Assembly: GCA_030533445.1 (NCBI GenBank)
Contig: CM060064.1
Location: 41,622,287 to 41,686,286 of the forward strand
Direction: 5' to 3'
Length of the DNA: 64,000 nucleotides
DNA from: Cyprinodon diabolis
Taxonomy: Eukaryota; Chordata; Actinopteri; Cyprinodontiformes; Cyprinodontidae
Shown: piece after piece, positions 37,412-49,172 of the stretch
Layout of the letters: each line of letters opens with the position of its first letter
How positions within the stretch are numbered: the stretch's first letter is position 1
The notes under the pieces: model-generated
Told to the model about the DNA's origin: nothing
Seen by the model: the letters and a program-made list of their open reading frames with translations, nothing else
Databases searched by the model: none
Translations under genes and position numbers: made by a program

Positions 37412-40400
37412 GTAAGATCTGGCTTTGCTCTCTGTATGCCTCACACATGCACCCTCACACTCAAACAAAAATACACTCTTTCCTCCTGTTTCCCCAAACG
37501 CCAGCCTTCTTTGTGTCTTCCAAAAAAATCTTCCTCAGTAGTGATCAGTATGCAGCTCAGGTTGACACATGAGGAAAAGCAAAAAGCATCATACGGATGT
37601 TTCGGTTTTTCACATTGAGAACGAAGCCCTGGCTTGTCTGTAGCCTCATAAGGTATTGATAATAACAACATCCAGGACATCGTGAGGGAGAAAGGGATCA
37701 TATGTGCTATTCCTTTGTTTATTGTGCTCCCAAACATCAGCTATTGATTTGTACAGTAGCTACAACATAAGAAAAAAGGGCTCAGACATTTGCCCTCCTC
37801 TCAAATGAACCATGAAGATCAGCCAGAGCAGCGGTTGGAAATTTAATCGCTTTCAAGCCCACAAAATAATTTGCACAGGGTATACCGTTTTGGAGCGATT
37901 GATTAATTTCAACGGTGATTTATATCTGTTCAGCGCCTGCCTGAAGTTGACTTGGCGAGGCACCTGATGCAAATCACTCTTGAGCTTGTGCCAGACGTGT
38001 TTTATCAACGTCGCCACTGAGGCAATTACTGTGAGACTAAATACAAACGTTCTCCTCATGGAAAGCAGTTCCCTATAGATTAGGAAGAAAGAGACGGTCT
38101 CAGCAGGTCTGTGATGATTTGTTGGAAAAATAAATTCAGGATTTTTCTGTGTCTTTAAATGGCAGGAGATGAAAACAGATTGCGTTCTTAGATAAAAAAA
38201 AATCCCCTTTGCTTTGGTGTTTTTCGGACAATTCTCCAATCATTTCCCTCTTGTCCACATGGTAGTGTTTGTACAAATCAAAGAGATCTCTTTTTTTTTT
38301 TTGAAAGGCAAATTGTAATCTGCTGCTTGACATTTAATATTCTTCTGGGACATGGATTGAAGACACGACAGCACGCTGTACAGTGCTGTGTTACAGTGTT
38401 GTCCCTCCGCAGGGATGGGGGCCCATCTGATACACGCAGTAGAGAGAAATCCAAGTGAGTGCAGTAATATGAGATGAGCAAAGATGAGTGTGTGTGTGTG
38501 TGTGTGTCTGCTCACTGCAGGGGTCTGTGAGCTGTACGAGTGTACGAGCCCGCCCGGTTCATCACTGCCTTTTTCGCTCTCTGTCAGCAGCTCGACTGAT
38601 TAAGCCCAACAACACAATGGGGTTCATAGGTAATGATTGTGCGCTCTTGCAATCCCTTCACAATTATTGATCTTTGATTGTTCAACTCTGAGAGCACATG
38701 TGTACATCCTCTATTCAGCAAAACGTTAGGGCAATCACCGCTAAAGCTCTTATCTGGAGAAGAGTTATCTCAGGGTTTGTTCTGTAATTTGGGTAAAGTG
38801 TCTGCTTGTTTAATCCAATCCTGGATAGTGTAGAGACTTTCCATGCAAAATTCCCTTTGACTGTTTTGTATAGATGAGTCCATCATGAGGAAAAGCAAAT
38901 CAGCCCATTGTTCTTTTTGCAGCAGAAACCCAACAAAGTTCCCTCTTCTTTATTTGCAACATACCTTCCTTCATCTTTTCAAATACAAACATTATTTCAA
39001 TGAGTCGGAGCGCCATGTCTGAGCAGCCGATCAATCAGACTCATAAAAAATTAAAGCCTACACAGAGAGGTGTTTTAATGTTTGACATTGCCCCTCTCTC
39101 CCTCTGCTCCCACACACTCTAAAACTGCATATTTAGTTCCTGCCAAAGCCACAATTTAGACAGCTCGGCACTTTTCTACATAACCTACTTTCCGTAGGGG
39201 GTTGTTGTTTTTTTCTCCCCCTCCCCACCCACTCTCCCAGCCAACCCCCTTTTGTTTAATTACAAGCCGTTATTGATTTCCATGGGAAAGAGCAGCACGC
39301 TTTGCCCACACACACCTTGGCCACATCGGCGAATCGAGACTGGAATTAGAATGCGTGATGCCCTGTGCTCTCCAGTCTGAAGGTATAGCTCAAGTGCTTT
39401 CTGATCCACGCCTCAAGTTTTAAGATCATCCCCTCCTTAATACAGCTGTTGCCTAAATACATAGAAGGCCCTTTAGAGTGTGCCGGAAGCACTAACTTAA
39501 TTCAGGAACAGCATTAACAGTTATAACAGTGTGTCTCCTTTTGGAGAGCTCCTCTATGCTTGACACACTGTAATTATGGAATGCTCTCGCTGACATTTTG
39601 TCCTTTCAAATAACCGTCTTTCTGCAGAGACCCTTTGCAAAACATGGAAGAGATGATCCCTCGGATTTATCTGCAGCATCTTGTTTGTGTGCATGGATTT
39701 CTGCACTGTACATGAGCTGCGTCTTCAGGCCAACCCCAGAATGTGGAGTAGGCAATCAGGATTTAGCCGGAGAAGAAGGCATGATAAAGACCTTACAGCT
39801 CCGCCACTTAAAGTCAAGCAGAGGATCACAGACAATAACTTTAAAGATGATGGCCGAAGCCCTTCACTAAAGGTCTGAATGAAAAAGAAAGGTCAATGCG
39901 GTTTACGCGTTGGCTCAACCTCTGCACAACCCCCAACAGCAATGAAAACCGCATCTAGCTCTCGCTGTGTACAGTTCACTTTCAGCTGGCGAAGCTCAAA
40001 GGTCAAACCCCATTTCATTTGCATATCAGGAATTGCAAACAGGGTCTGTCATGGCATTGGCCGTGCAGCATCCAGCAAATAGCTGCTTTCGCTGCTGTTG
40101 TTTTTTTTTTTCTTGTATCCCACTGTTGCAGCTTCCCCCACTCCAGTGCTGAAAGGGTTAACCAGCCTCTGTGGGTCGAGAAGTCTGAGCTGCACAGATT
40201 TAATCAATAATTTCTATCAGCCCCTGGCCCAAGAAATCAGCAGGGGGTGGGCTAGGGATGGGGAGTGGGGGGGGGGATGCATGGAGGCTGGGAGGAGTTC
40301 TAGCCGAAAGGGGGGGCAGCGTAGGTTTGGACGCCGGGGGGTAGGGAAAGGACTTTCGATCACGTTTCAGCAACACGAGACAGGAGCATACATCATGATT

Positions 40401-43400
40401 AGGGGCTGTTCCCACGATCATAAGGAGCCTATAGGGGAATATTTATATCTCCAGGAGTAGCCCCGGTGCCAGAGATTTATAGCATGGTAATTGTGAGCCT
40501 TTTACACATGATTACAGCATAAGGAAGCATTTACTTAATGGCCGCTGTTATGATTGTCTGTGAGGCAGAGCGGCGAGGACGGGATGGAGGAAGAGAGCGG
40601 CAGGACAGAGCGACTCCTCCAACAAGCCATAAATCGTAGCTACAAGCAAGGCAGTCTACACTATCATGTCATTCCTTGCATCACTACGTGAACCGAGTGT
40701 ACCACCCTATACACTATATGCCCAACCCCCCCAACCAACAAGTATTGACAGTAAAAATGGTGTAAAAGCAGTAAAAAAAAAATGGAGTAGCCTTTGCACA
40801 CACACAAAAAGAAAATGTACCTCCGGTGATATTGACACACTGTTGACATCTCGGCCTGCTCAGATTTTAATGAGACGTGGTTCGATAACTCTCAGAAATG
40901 CAAACGAGCTCTTGATGCCGTAAAAGCTTAACAGACTCATGTAATCTCAAGTTGAAAAGACCGCATCCCCAAGTCAAAACATTTCCTTCAGATAACGATT
41001 CTGAAGTTGAACGTTCACATGAAATGTGTAATTCCGATTAATTCATGTCTGGTTTAGTTTCACAAACTTAGTTCGACCAAAAAGCCCCCAGAGATGCATA
41101 AAGTGCACTGTGACAGCACTCGTCTAGAAAATGGGAAAGTTGGCAGAGTAGGGGGGTCATGATTGTTTCTCAAGCACCCTGCTAATGAGAGAAATTTGCT
41201 GGTGCGGGTCGGAGGAGTGAAGTGTTGGTCATACAGTAAACACCATCAGCAGCAGCAGCCTTGAGATGTTTCTCAATGGGAAGCTGTAGACCAATCAATT
41301 GGACGTGTCAGAGCTGTTATGAGAGAAAAAGGCAGGTTCAGTGGTTTATAAAATCTATGTTTGTAGCATGTGTGTACCGAATTGAGTGTCTGTGTGTTAG
41401 AGTTGAAAGGAGGTTAAGGTTATTACTTGCTGATATCTCCATCTTGCAAAAGCCTTTCTGTAAGCAGCATACTCCTTATTAAAAATGTTTGGCTTTCCTT
41501 TCTTGAAAGACAAACAAATGAAAAGAAAAGTACCTTAAAAATCAGAGTGATTTCACTTTAAGGTTGGTTTTAAATATATATATAATTCTCAAATTTAATA
41601 AGCAAGAAATGTAATTTAAATTAATTTTATGTTTTAATTTTTTAATTATATATTTTAAGTTAAGACCAACAGCTGTTATGATTTGATAATTAGAACTTAG
41701 ATTGTTTGTTTGTTTTTAATTTTCTATTGTTTTCCAATTGTTTTTTTTTAATATTTCTCACATTTAAAAAGATCCGGAAATATCTATTATACATTTCTGA
41801 TGACTTATTTGGGTCTTGGTCTGCATGTTTGCCCTGCTGTTTTTTGTACTTTGCTGCTTACTCCCAACAAATGCATCTGATACCATCAGCAGAACAACCA
41901 CGCAGTGCTGATTGAATCCCCTTAAAAGTGTGCATTTAGGTAATTGTGTGACTTTCGTAAATATGTTTCAGCTCACTTAAGGCATTTAAACACCCTGGGC
42001 AATGCCGACTCTGCTTGTTCACCCCCTGATGTCATCCTGCCTAAACAGAAAATAAATGAGTTCCGCTTTAAAGTGATTATTACTCACTCACCGGCGCCAC
42101 ATGTAAATGACTTTTATGTGAAACTAATGATGCTGTAGCTTCCACTGAGGACGAAAGAGGAGGAAGAGAGGAAGTGGAAGAGAAAGTGGAGGAAGGGGTG
42201 GTGGTGGGGAGTTGGCTCGGTAAACAAAGGCAGAGGTTGGTGATGCGTTTCCTGTAAATACAGAATTACAGCGTGTTAGAGGTGAAGGGTTCAGCGATGG
42301 ATATGCAGAAAGGAACATGCAGCCAGAATTCAAAATGCACGTCTGAGGCTCAAAATGGATCTGCTCTCAACCCACACACTCTCCGTGTTGCTTCTCGTTT
42401 CTCGCTGAGCCATGCTGGTTTGTTTGGCAGGGCAATTTTATATTTTTTTTATGTATTTCTTTACTTTCTCACAAGCAAACATTGATTAAAAGATTGTGCT
42501 GGAAGCAGTGGTGTTTAACCCAGACCCAAGGTTTTTTTATTTTGATGTAATTGTATTCAAGGCTGACATGGAAAATAATCAAAAACAAATATAGATTCAA
42601 ACATTAAAATCACCAGAGGATTTTTTTCACCTCAGTCATTGTTTTTGCTATTTGAGTATCAGGAACTTTAACACTTTAACCAGAAACAATGAATTTTAAC
42701 ATCCTCAACGGACCACAGAGGCAGAAATAAATGAATAAGAATGTGAAAGGTCTAGATAAGCAGTGAAACCAGCTAATAATTTTAAAGTATATTTTTCTTT
42801 TTTTTTGCAACATTGAGATATTTTATTATTAACCTTTAGGTGAAATGTTTGTTTTTAACTTTGCATGCTTGATTTTCTTTACTTGTGATTTTGAATGGGT
42901 TGATTAGCAGTATCCATATTTTAAATCCCATTTTAAAAATTGCAAGGAGTTAAAATTCTTGTTTTTAAAGTCTGTTTTCTCTGATTCTATGGCATACTGA
43001 GTAGAATATAATTCTTAAAGAAGTCCTATAATTTAAGAGATCATCTCTCGTGGTTTTAAAACGCTGTTTTAAAACCACAGCTGGCAAAGTTGGAGCAGCA
43101 TGTCTCATAATCATCCGCAGGCTCTATCTGAGCAATTATTTAGCAGCTTGTTATACTTGTCGCTGCATAAAGAGCAGATCTGTAAAAAGTGTCGTATTTA
43201 GTGCAGTAAACATATTAAACATTGCTGTAAAATGAAGGTGATGCTTGTAAGGGTTTTACTTTTCTTAAGCCTCTATAATATTAAATCAAGCAAATCGATT
43301 TAATGCATGATAATATTTATTAAGCTAAAGCTTATATTGCAACCCACGATAGAGTTAAATATTTCTTTACAGAATGAGTCAGAATAATTTGGTATCTTTT

Positions 43401-44315
43401 AAATAACAGTGTTTTTTTGTGTTAATAGAGCGGTAGATTCATTCATTTCCATCCAAAATGTAACACAAGAGAAAATGTTCAAATATCCTTAATCTAGGAA
43501 AAGAGAAATATACTAAATACAACAAAGAGAAAAGAAAGTAATTCTAGTTGGAGGTAAGTATTTTTAATATGAAGGAAGCATTCAAGCATGACCTGGTGAA
43601 TAGCAATATAAGGCTTTGGTTCCATTTTCCAGATCAGATCTGACTAAAAGGAAAAACCTTGTGCTAAAAGTAATTAAAGAGCCTTAGAAATAAACAATGA
43701 AAACATCAAAGCTTTGGCTGGGATGTGCTTTTCGCTTTTTTTTATTTCCCCAGCTGCCACCAGCATCTCACTGGCAACAAGATGTGAAAGATTGAACATC
43801 TTGATTCCTCCACTGCACAATGAAACAAGTTGCTGATTCATCTCTTTCAACTAATCAAAGTTGCTTAGCTAATCTGTTTTCTTTCAACAAATCCACTTTC
43901 CCTTAGCTTAATCCATTTGTCCTAGTTAGCCATCCAGTCTGTTAGCTAACCTTTTTTCCCTTTCCTCCCTCCCTCTAATACATCTCTCATCCATGTGCCT
44001 GCAGCCTGCAAGCGCAAGGAGCAGGAGCAGAGCAAGCTGGAGCGCAATCAGGGCCCGAAGCGCACCCGGCTGGTGTTCACCGACCTGCAGCGGCGCACGC
44101 TCATGGCCATCTTCAGGGAGAACCACCGTCCGACCAAAGAACTGCAGGTCACCATCTCCCAGCAGCTGGGCCTGGAGCTCTCCACAGTCAGCAACTTCTT
44201 CATGAACGCCCGCAGACGCAACCTCAACAAGTGGGCCGACGAGGGCCGCCCTTCTTCCACTGGCTCCTCTGGCTCCAGCGTTTCCTCTTCCGCGGTGTCC
44301 TGCAGCACCGCGTGA
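36370..44315 (+). CDS. onecutl: Onecut-family transcription factor (CUT + homeodomain), complete
   Basis: CDS = join(36370-37411, 44005-44315), 450 residues. The ATG has a strong context (AAGATGG). Seen in order: TYTTLTPLQP, the Onecut N-terminal motif (76-85); eight consecutive His (91-98); IGSFTLMREDRGLG (107-120); Gly/Ser/His-rich linker; CUT domain (about 269-355, EEINTRDVAQ...LSDLLRNPKPWGKLKSG); divergent homeodomain (about 366-427) with the Onecut hallmark FFMNARRR, that is Phe48 and Met50. The split codon G|CC makes Ala348 at the junction, giving LRLEACKRKEQ. The two-exon CUT/homeodomain split is the family's usual structure. Onecut factors are nuclear activators in neural, retinal, liver and pancreas development. 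The protein lacks the N-terminal LTMEXXGXLH block of onecut1/2/3 and has CUT and homeodomain changes relative to all three, so onecutl is the best fit, though the paralogue name is not certain. Confidence 0.9.
38488..38507. repeat. (TG)n microsatellite
   Basis: Ten TG units inside the onecutl intron. Confidence 0.9.
43050..43078. repeat. Perfect inverted repeat, 12-bp arms, 5-nt loop
   Basis: GTGGTTTTAAAA (43050-43061), loop CGCTG, TTTTAAAACCAC (43067-43078). It lies about 0.9 kb before onecutl exon 2. The stem is too short for a pre-miRNA. Confidence 0.9.
44005..44315 (+). CDS. onecutl: onecutl coding exon 2 (homeodomain and C-terminus)
   Basis: Starts after GTGCCTGCAG and encodes the end of codon 348 to residue 450; stop TGA at 44313-44315. 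It contains RLVFTDLQRRTLMAIFRENH, then QVTISQQLGLELSTVSNFFM and NARRRNLNKWADE. The Ser-rich tail ends SCSTA, where the other paralogues typically end CTKA or FSKA. Homology to Onecut homeodomains is unambiguous. Confidence 0.95.
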
Positions 44316-45651
44316 TGATGGGGTGTCCTGGAGGTGCGTTGGGGAGGGCGCCGAGAGAACAAGGGGGGGCACATGGACTGGTCTAGGGGGAGACCAGGCG
44401 TTACAAAATGTCCTCCTCGTTATCAGAAGGAGTGACGGAGCTTTTGCAGATGATTTTATTAAGCAAACCAAAGTCGATTGCCTCTTTGACATGGAAAGAG
44501 GCAATGTGTAGAGTGATAAAATTGCAGGATGTGAGGTCCTGCTTGTATAGTCAAGGGTGGGAAGATGAGTAACACCCTCACATAGACACCATCTCATTGC
44601 ATTATTTTGATTATGTAGATTAGAGATAATGAGGGTATTGCAAATCAGGAGGAAGCATATTTTGATGTACCTTCAATTCTATTCCCATCTCTCCAAACGT
44701 GACGAATCAAGAGGTGCCGTTTACTCACACCTGGAGAGCTCCATCGTGTAAGTTTTTAATCACAAGTGTTCACCGTTGTCCAAAGATGTTAATCCGTCCC
44801 CCCAGTTCCCATTTTTCCTCGAGAATCAAGGTGAAAGAGGAAGAAAAGGTTTTTTTTCTTCAATCTGTTGAATTTTTTTTTCTTTTTCATGAAGTCAAGT
44901 TCCCCTTTCTTAGAATGTGTTTCCATGGTAATGGTTCCCAGGACTTTTTTGGTGCTGTTTCAAGTGTGGAGCTTGGAATAATAATCAAGGTGGGATTCTG
45001 TTAATGTCTGTAAATCCCAGCCGTCAATCATAAACCACCAACGAGAGCATCTGCAGCGTTTTGTCTGAACGGTCTCGCCTTGAATTAATCAGAGGTTTCA
45101 GGGGAGACCTTCGACTTGACGCGACGTTATGCCGGCACAGAATCAATAAACACAAGCAGGACGTGGAAACAGACTCGTTGATGCAACCATTTTAGCTTTA
45201 AGACTGTCGCTGAGCTTCCAAAGAAAAGCTCCTCAGCCATTTTTGACTCAAAAACCAAGCCACAAAAGAGAGTAGAAAATGTAATTTGAACACTAAAGGT
45301 TTCGTACAGAAGAGCTACACCTGACACAGTGTATAGTGAGATTTTAGTATTTTTTTCAGCTCATTTACAAATAACTACTCACCTCTGCACCATTCTGAAG
45401 TGTTTTTTTAACAGATGTCTAGAAAATGGAGGAATGTGATCCTTTCTCCCCCTTTTGTACAGATTTCAAGCACATTGCTCTATTTGTAGGAACCATGTTG
45501 GAAGTGTGGGGCAGTTATTTTCAGCCCTGCTGGAGGTCATTTTTAAGTTTGTTTTTTATCTGCAAAGGAATGGCTTTAACACGCCTTCTTTTAGCCAAAA
45601 GCAAAATCAAATCAAGAACATTTAAAATGCAATTTCTGATCTGATTTATGG

Positions 45652-45752
45652 TATTTATTACTATGTTTGTGTATTTATTGTTTACCTTTTGTTTTCCTCT
45701 GTATTTATTTGGCAATTTATTTATGCTATCTATATACTGTAAGTATTTATTT
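45652..45752 (+). promoter_or_regulatory. onecutl: AU-rich element cluster in the onecutl 3'UTR
   Basis: TATTTATT occurs at 45652, 45672, 45702 and 45744, and ATTTATTTATG near 45715, within 101 nt. Overlapping AUUUA units are the hallmark of AU-rich elements that control mRNA decay. Function depends on this DNA being transcribed as 3'UTR. Confidence 0.5.
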
Positions 45753-45829
45753 AACGATACTCCGTATGTCTGTGTGAAACTGAAGACTTTTTCTGATGGG
45801 CACTTTTAGCTGTAGAATCCCATCGTAAT

Positions 45830-45837
45830 ACCAAAGA
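45830..45837 (+). promoter_or_regulatory. onecutl: miR-9 8-mer seed match
   Basis: ACCAAAGA is the full complement of miR-9 positions 2-8 plus A1. Repression of Onecut1/Onecut2 mRNAs by miR-9 is known in vertebrates. Confidence 0.5.
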
Positions 45838-48186
45838 TTAACATTGCCTCCCTGAATGTACGACCAGAATCCCTAAACCCAGTACCTGATCCCGACCTGA
45901 TCCACCATGTGACGTTCTATCTCTCTACTCTAAAAGGCCTGGCCTTTTCCTCATTTTTTTTGTTCGTGTTTTTTTGGTAGAATTTTGGGGAATTCTTTAC
46001 TCTTGCAAATGTCTCCGCTATCGTCTCTTAATGCCAAGGTCAAAGCTTTTTTGGATGTGATTATATTTAGGATTAATTTTGCTACAGATAATGATGATGT
46101 GGTATCCCATGGGTTCACGAGTTGCTTGTGAAAGTTATATTTAGACCAATACCATGTAGAGGAGTGGGATGAAGCATCTGGAGACCTACCTAAAGCACCG
46201 TCTGAGGTCCAATTAGGAGTCCACCTTGGTCACATGCAGACATGCCTGCCGCTGCTTGGCTAAACATGCATGGTTCTGACCACCGTTTCTTTTCACCGTA
46301 ACTCCTCAGCAGTGCAGCGCAGACCCTTCTGTCTACATCCGATTCAGTGTAAGGTCACCATCCCATACATGCCAAACCCCTCTGACAGGTGTCTCAGTTC
46401 CAGCTAGGCATGGGCTCCCAGTATTAATCTTGATTTCTTTTATTTCAAACATACTGAGCAATTTTTCCTCAGAAGTATTGATTGTTGAAGTTAAATATAT
46501 GAAATCCAATCTAAAGGACAATATAGAAACACAGTGAGTATAAGGTCACATTAGGCCAAGTAGAGGCATGCTAGTCGTAGTTTACATGTTAGGATTTAAA
46601 ATAGGGAAAAATAGTTTTAGTTTGTTAAGATCAATTCGGTTTAAATTTTTAGCTGTAAACTGTGATTATCAGTTGTTGTTTTTTTTTGCAACTTGAAGTA
46701 ATTCCAAAAAACTGAATTTATCTTTTGCGGCAGAAAGATAGACTACTTTAAACCAGCTAATGACATTTCACAGTAACAGGTTGGGGAGGGGCAGAGCTGT
46801 GTTACTCTGTTGTCCCTGCTGACTGAGTACATACTGTTAATCCACTGAGTTCTCAGGCATCTTGAACTGTAGAAATAGCATGATGGAAAGTGGTCAAAAA
46901 CCTAGCCTTGGTACATCCTGATACCGCTAACCAGCCCATGCCTTTTTCCAAAACTGTTTTTTAGAGTTTACTCCTGCTCTTTCATGGGTTTTCATGGATA
47001 TTAAGAAGTGTTTCTTACTTTCATGGACTCCTCTGTTGTTTCAGTATCTCAACATTTTTCTGCAGGACCTCTGCAGCATCCTTGAACCCCAAAGTGTCTA
47101 AGACTCTTTCCTAATCTCTGAATAATTCTGGTATCTAACTTTTTTTTTACCCAGCTTCCTTGCAATTTTAATGACATACTGAGCTCATTTCACTGTCATC
47201 TAGGTTTTGCTGCAAGGGTTCTTCCAGCTGTCAGCAAACTTCAAGAACCCTTCCTAATGTCCAGGATTTCTTTTGCCATTTTCGTGATCTTCAGAGGTTC
47301 TCTGATCGCCTTATGCAGCACAAATGTTTGGATTTCCCACTGTGTTGTTTATTTGGAAGCATAAATCAGGAAACTCACAGAAGACCCCACAGTCTTACCC
47401 CCTGAGGAAATGCTTCCAACGATCAGCCTGGCTGACAAGGCCTTTTTCCATCCTGAACCCCTCTCTCATTTTCTCTCTCATTCTCTGTCTTTAACGCTGA
47501 AAAGGGGGCGGATCGGTGAAGCCCATTTCACAGCGTGCACTTGAAAGACGAGCGGTCATGAAAGAGGCCATCGACTTTTTCGTGGACTTCAAAGTGGAGG
47601 CTTTTTTTATCCTGTCTCGTCTCTGGGTTCCTGGACTGAGGTCTGCTGTTGGCCAGACCTGTGGGCTTTAGGGGGGGCATTCAGAAAGGGGTGGAGGGAG
47701 TGGGTGAGACATCAGAGAGGAGGGTGAATCATCCAGGATGAGGATGGTAGTGTGTATGTGTGTAGAAAAAGTAGGATGGAGGGGGGAGTTGTTTGAGGAA
47801 CAGGAGGTGTTGGAGTACTGGGGCATGGAGCTGAATTAAACTTTAATGAGTGACAATTGTAAGCATGCTGAGGGCTAAGGGGGGGGGGCAGTGGAAGGGG
47901 TGAGTGGTCAAGTCAGTACCAGGGTGAAAAAAATGAAAAGAAAGAAAAAAGCTTAAAGGCTCTTCTGCCGACCCCTGCTTTCCACTGTCATCGTATCAAA
48001 GCTGAGGTGACACCTTTCAGGTTTCTCTTTGTCTTTCTGACTGGGAGCCTAAAATGGAGAAAGAGCTGTTTGTTTTGAGCCACCTTCTGCTCCATGTCAA
48101 GCGGAAAGGATCTTCCTTCTGCTCTGTTAGCAGAGAGGCTGGCAGGTGAGGGGGCTTAGTGCTGCAGGGGATTTCTTTAGCGTGCG

Positions 48187-48199
48187 GCCCCCTCTAGTG
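48187..48199 (-). promoter_or_regulatory. CTCF-like binding motif, reverse orientation
   Basis: The - strand reads CACTAGAGGGGGC, a close fit to the CTCF core. It lies near the 3' end of onecutl and faces the forward motif at 7694-7706. Confidence 0.4.
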
Positions 48200-48326
48200 T
48201 CATCTCCTGAAACTATCAGACAGAAACCTAGAGAGCATGTTGATAGTGAAACGGCAGAATTGAAATCTAATGCTTTAATGAGAAATTAAAAAAAAATAGT
48301 TTTTGTTTTTTTTTAACGAAAAGAAA

Positions 48327-48334
48327 ACCAAAGA
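48327..48334 (+). promoter_or_regulatory. onecutl: miR-9 8-mer seed match
   Basis: Second ACCAAAGA in the presumed 3'UTR, in an A-rich context that favours accessibility. Confidence 0.5.
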
Positions 48335-48572
48335 TTAATGGGGAACTGCTGATTTTTTTAACAGTTAGCCACAAGAGCTGACCCTAGCACTCAGAGGATT
48401 CAAAAAGCACCAGAGGCATTGCTGAGTCTTTATGTTGTAGAAAACAGCTGGAACTGAGAAACTTGCATGAGGCCGTGTCTTCAGATGGAAGTCCTTTGGA
48501 CTTTGGAAACCCCAGTGTCTCTGTGTCTGTCCTTGCCTTCCCACCCTGTGTGTACACAAAGACTTTACCCAT

Positions 48573-48580
48573 CTACCTCA
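48573..48580 (+). promoter_or_regulatory. onecutl: let-7 8-mer seed match
   Basis: CTACCTCA matches let-7 positions 2-8 plus A1. A second copy lies at 49165-49172. Confidence 0.4.
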
Positions 48581-48616
48581 ACTGTGTGAGTTGTTGTGTG
48601 GCAAAGATATTCCTTA

Positions 48617-48624
48617 ACCAAAGA
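48617..48624 (+). promoter_or_regulatory. onecutl: miR-9 8-mer seed match
   Basis: Third ACCAAAGA, 37 nt after the first let-7 site, a spacing at which adjacent microRNA sites can cooperate. Confidence 0.5.
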
Positions 48625-48644
48625 ATCCATCCTGTCAGGGTGTC

Positions 48645-48697
48645 TTTCTGTCTGTCTATCTATCTTATCTATCTATCTTGTCTGTCCATCTGTCTCT
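48645..48697. repeat. (CTGT/CTAT)n imperfect microsatellite
   Basis: Mixed CTGT and CTAT tetranucleotides in the presumed onecutl 3'UTR. Confidence 0.85.
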
Positions 48698-49164
48698 TCT
48701 TCATGCCTTTTTGCTCCGAACCAAATGTGCTGGAATCAATCCGAAATAGGAGCCTGTACGAGGCTCCCATCCAGCCAAAGCTGAACGCCAGTATGCTAGA
48801 GTCCCATTGATCCATGTTCTGTATATATATACATATATATGAAATCATTCTCAAGACCAAAAAAGAAGGAGGTGACAATCTAAGCAAGGAGGTTCTTGCT
48901 GTAATCAACGTTGCCTATTCCTTGTTTTCCATAAACTAGAATCATCCCCGTGAATCAAGCCTTCACCCCGAAACCAGTAAAAAGGAAAGGTCAAAGGAGA
49001 CAGAAGCTATTTTTCCACATTTGTAAGCCACGCGTTCCCTCCCCCTGTTATTTCCAACTGTTTAGTGTAGTTGAAATACTGTTCGATCCCACTGTTGTAA
49101 GTAGGAAATAATGAAATTCATTCAGAAAGCTTTAACTGAGGACGGGCTGAGGGAAATGTTGGCG

Positions 49165-49172
49165 CTACCTCA
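49165..49172 (+). promoter_or_regulatory. onecutl: let-7 8-mer seed match
   Basis: Second CTACCTCA in the presumed 3'UTR, about 230 nt before the poly(A) signal. Confidence 0.4.

Larger units (their letters stand above)
37412..44004 (+). other. onecutl: onecutl intron (6.6 kb)
   Basis: GTAAGAT donor and pyrimidine-rich acceptor (CCTCCCTCCCTCT... GTGCCTGCAG). No exon was seen inside. GC-balanced blocks near 37850-38060, 38380-38640, 39000-39420 and 40000-40640 are enhancer candidates. The intron also holds a (TG)n tract (38488-38507), an AATAAA at 38129-38134 and a perfect 12-bp hairpin at 43050-43078. Confidence 0.85.

Noticed and set aside
4664..40209. Scattered TATTGAT/ATCAATA ONECUT cores
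   Set aside because: About 17 were noticed, close to the rough composition-based expectation for 64 kb, so no overall enrichment is claimed.
40362..40385. RE1/NRSF-like string TTTCAGCAACACGAGACAGG in the onecutl intron
   Set aside because: The half-sites are recognisable but the spacing is off by one and the right half is weak.
43926..44597. 223-codon open frame on the - strand opposite onecutl exon 2
   Set aside because: It is the antisense shadow of a GC-biased homeodomain exon.
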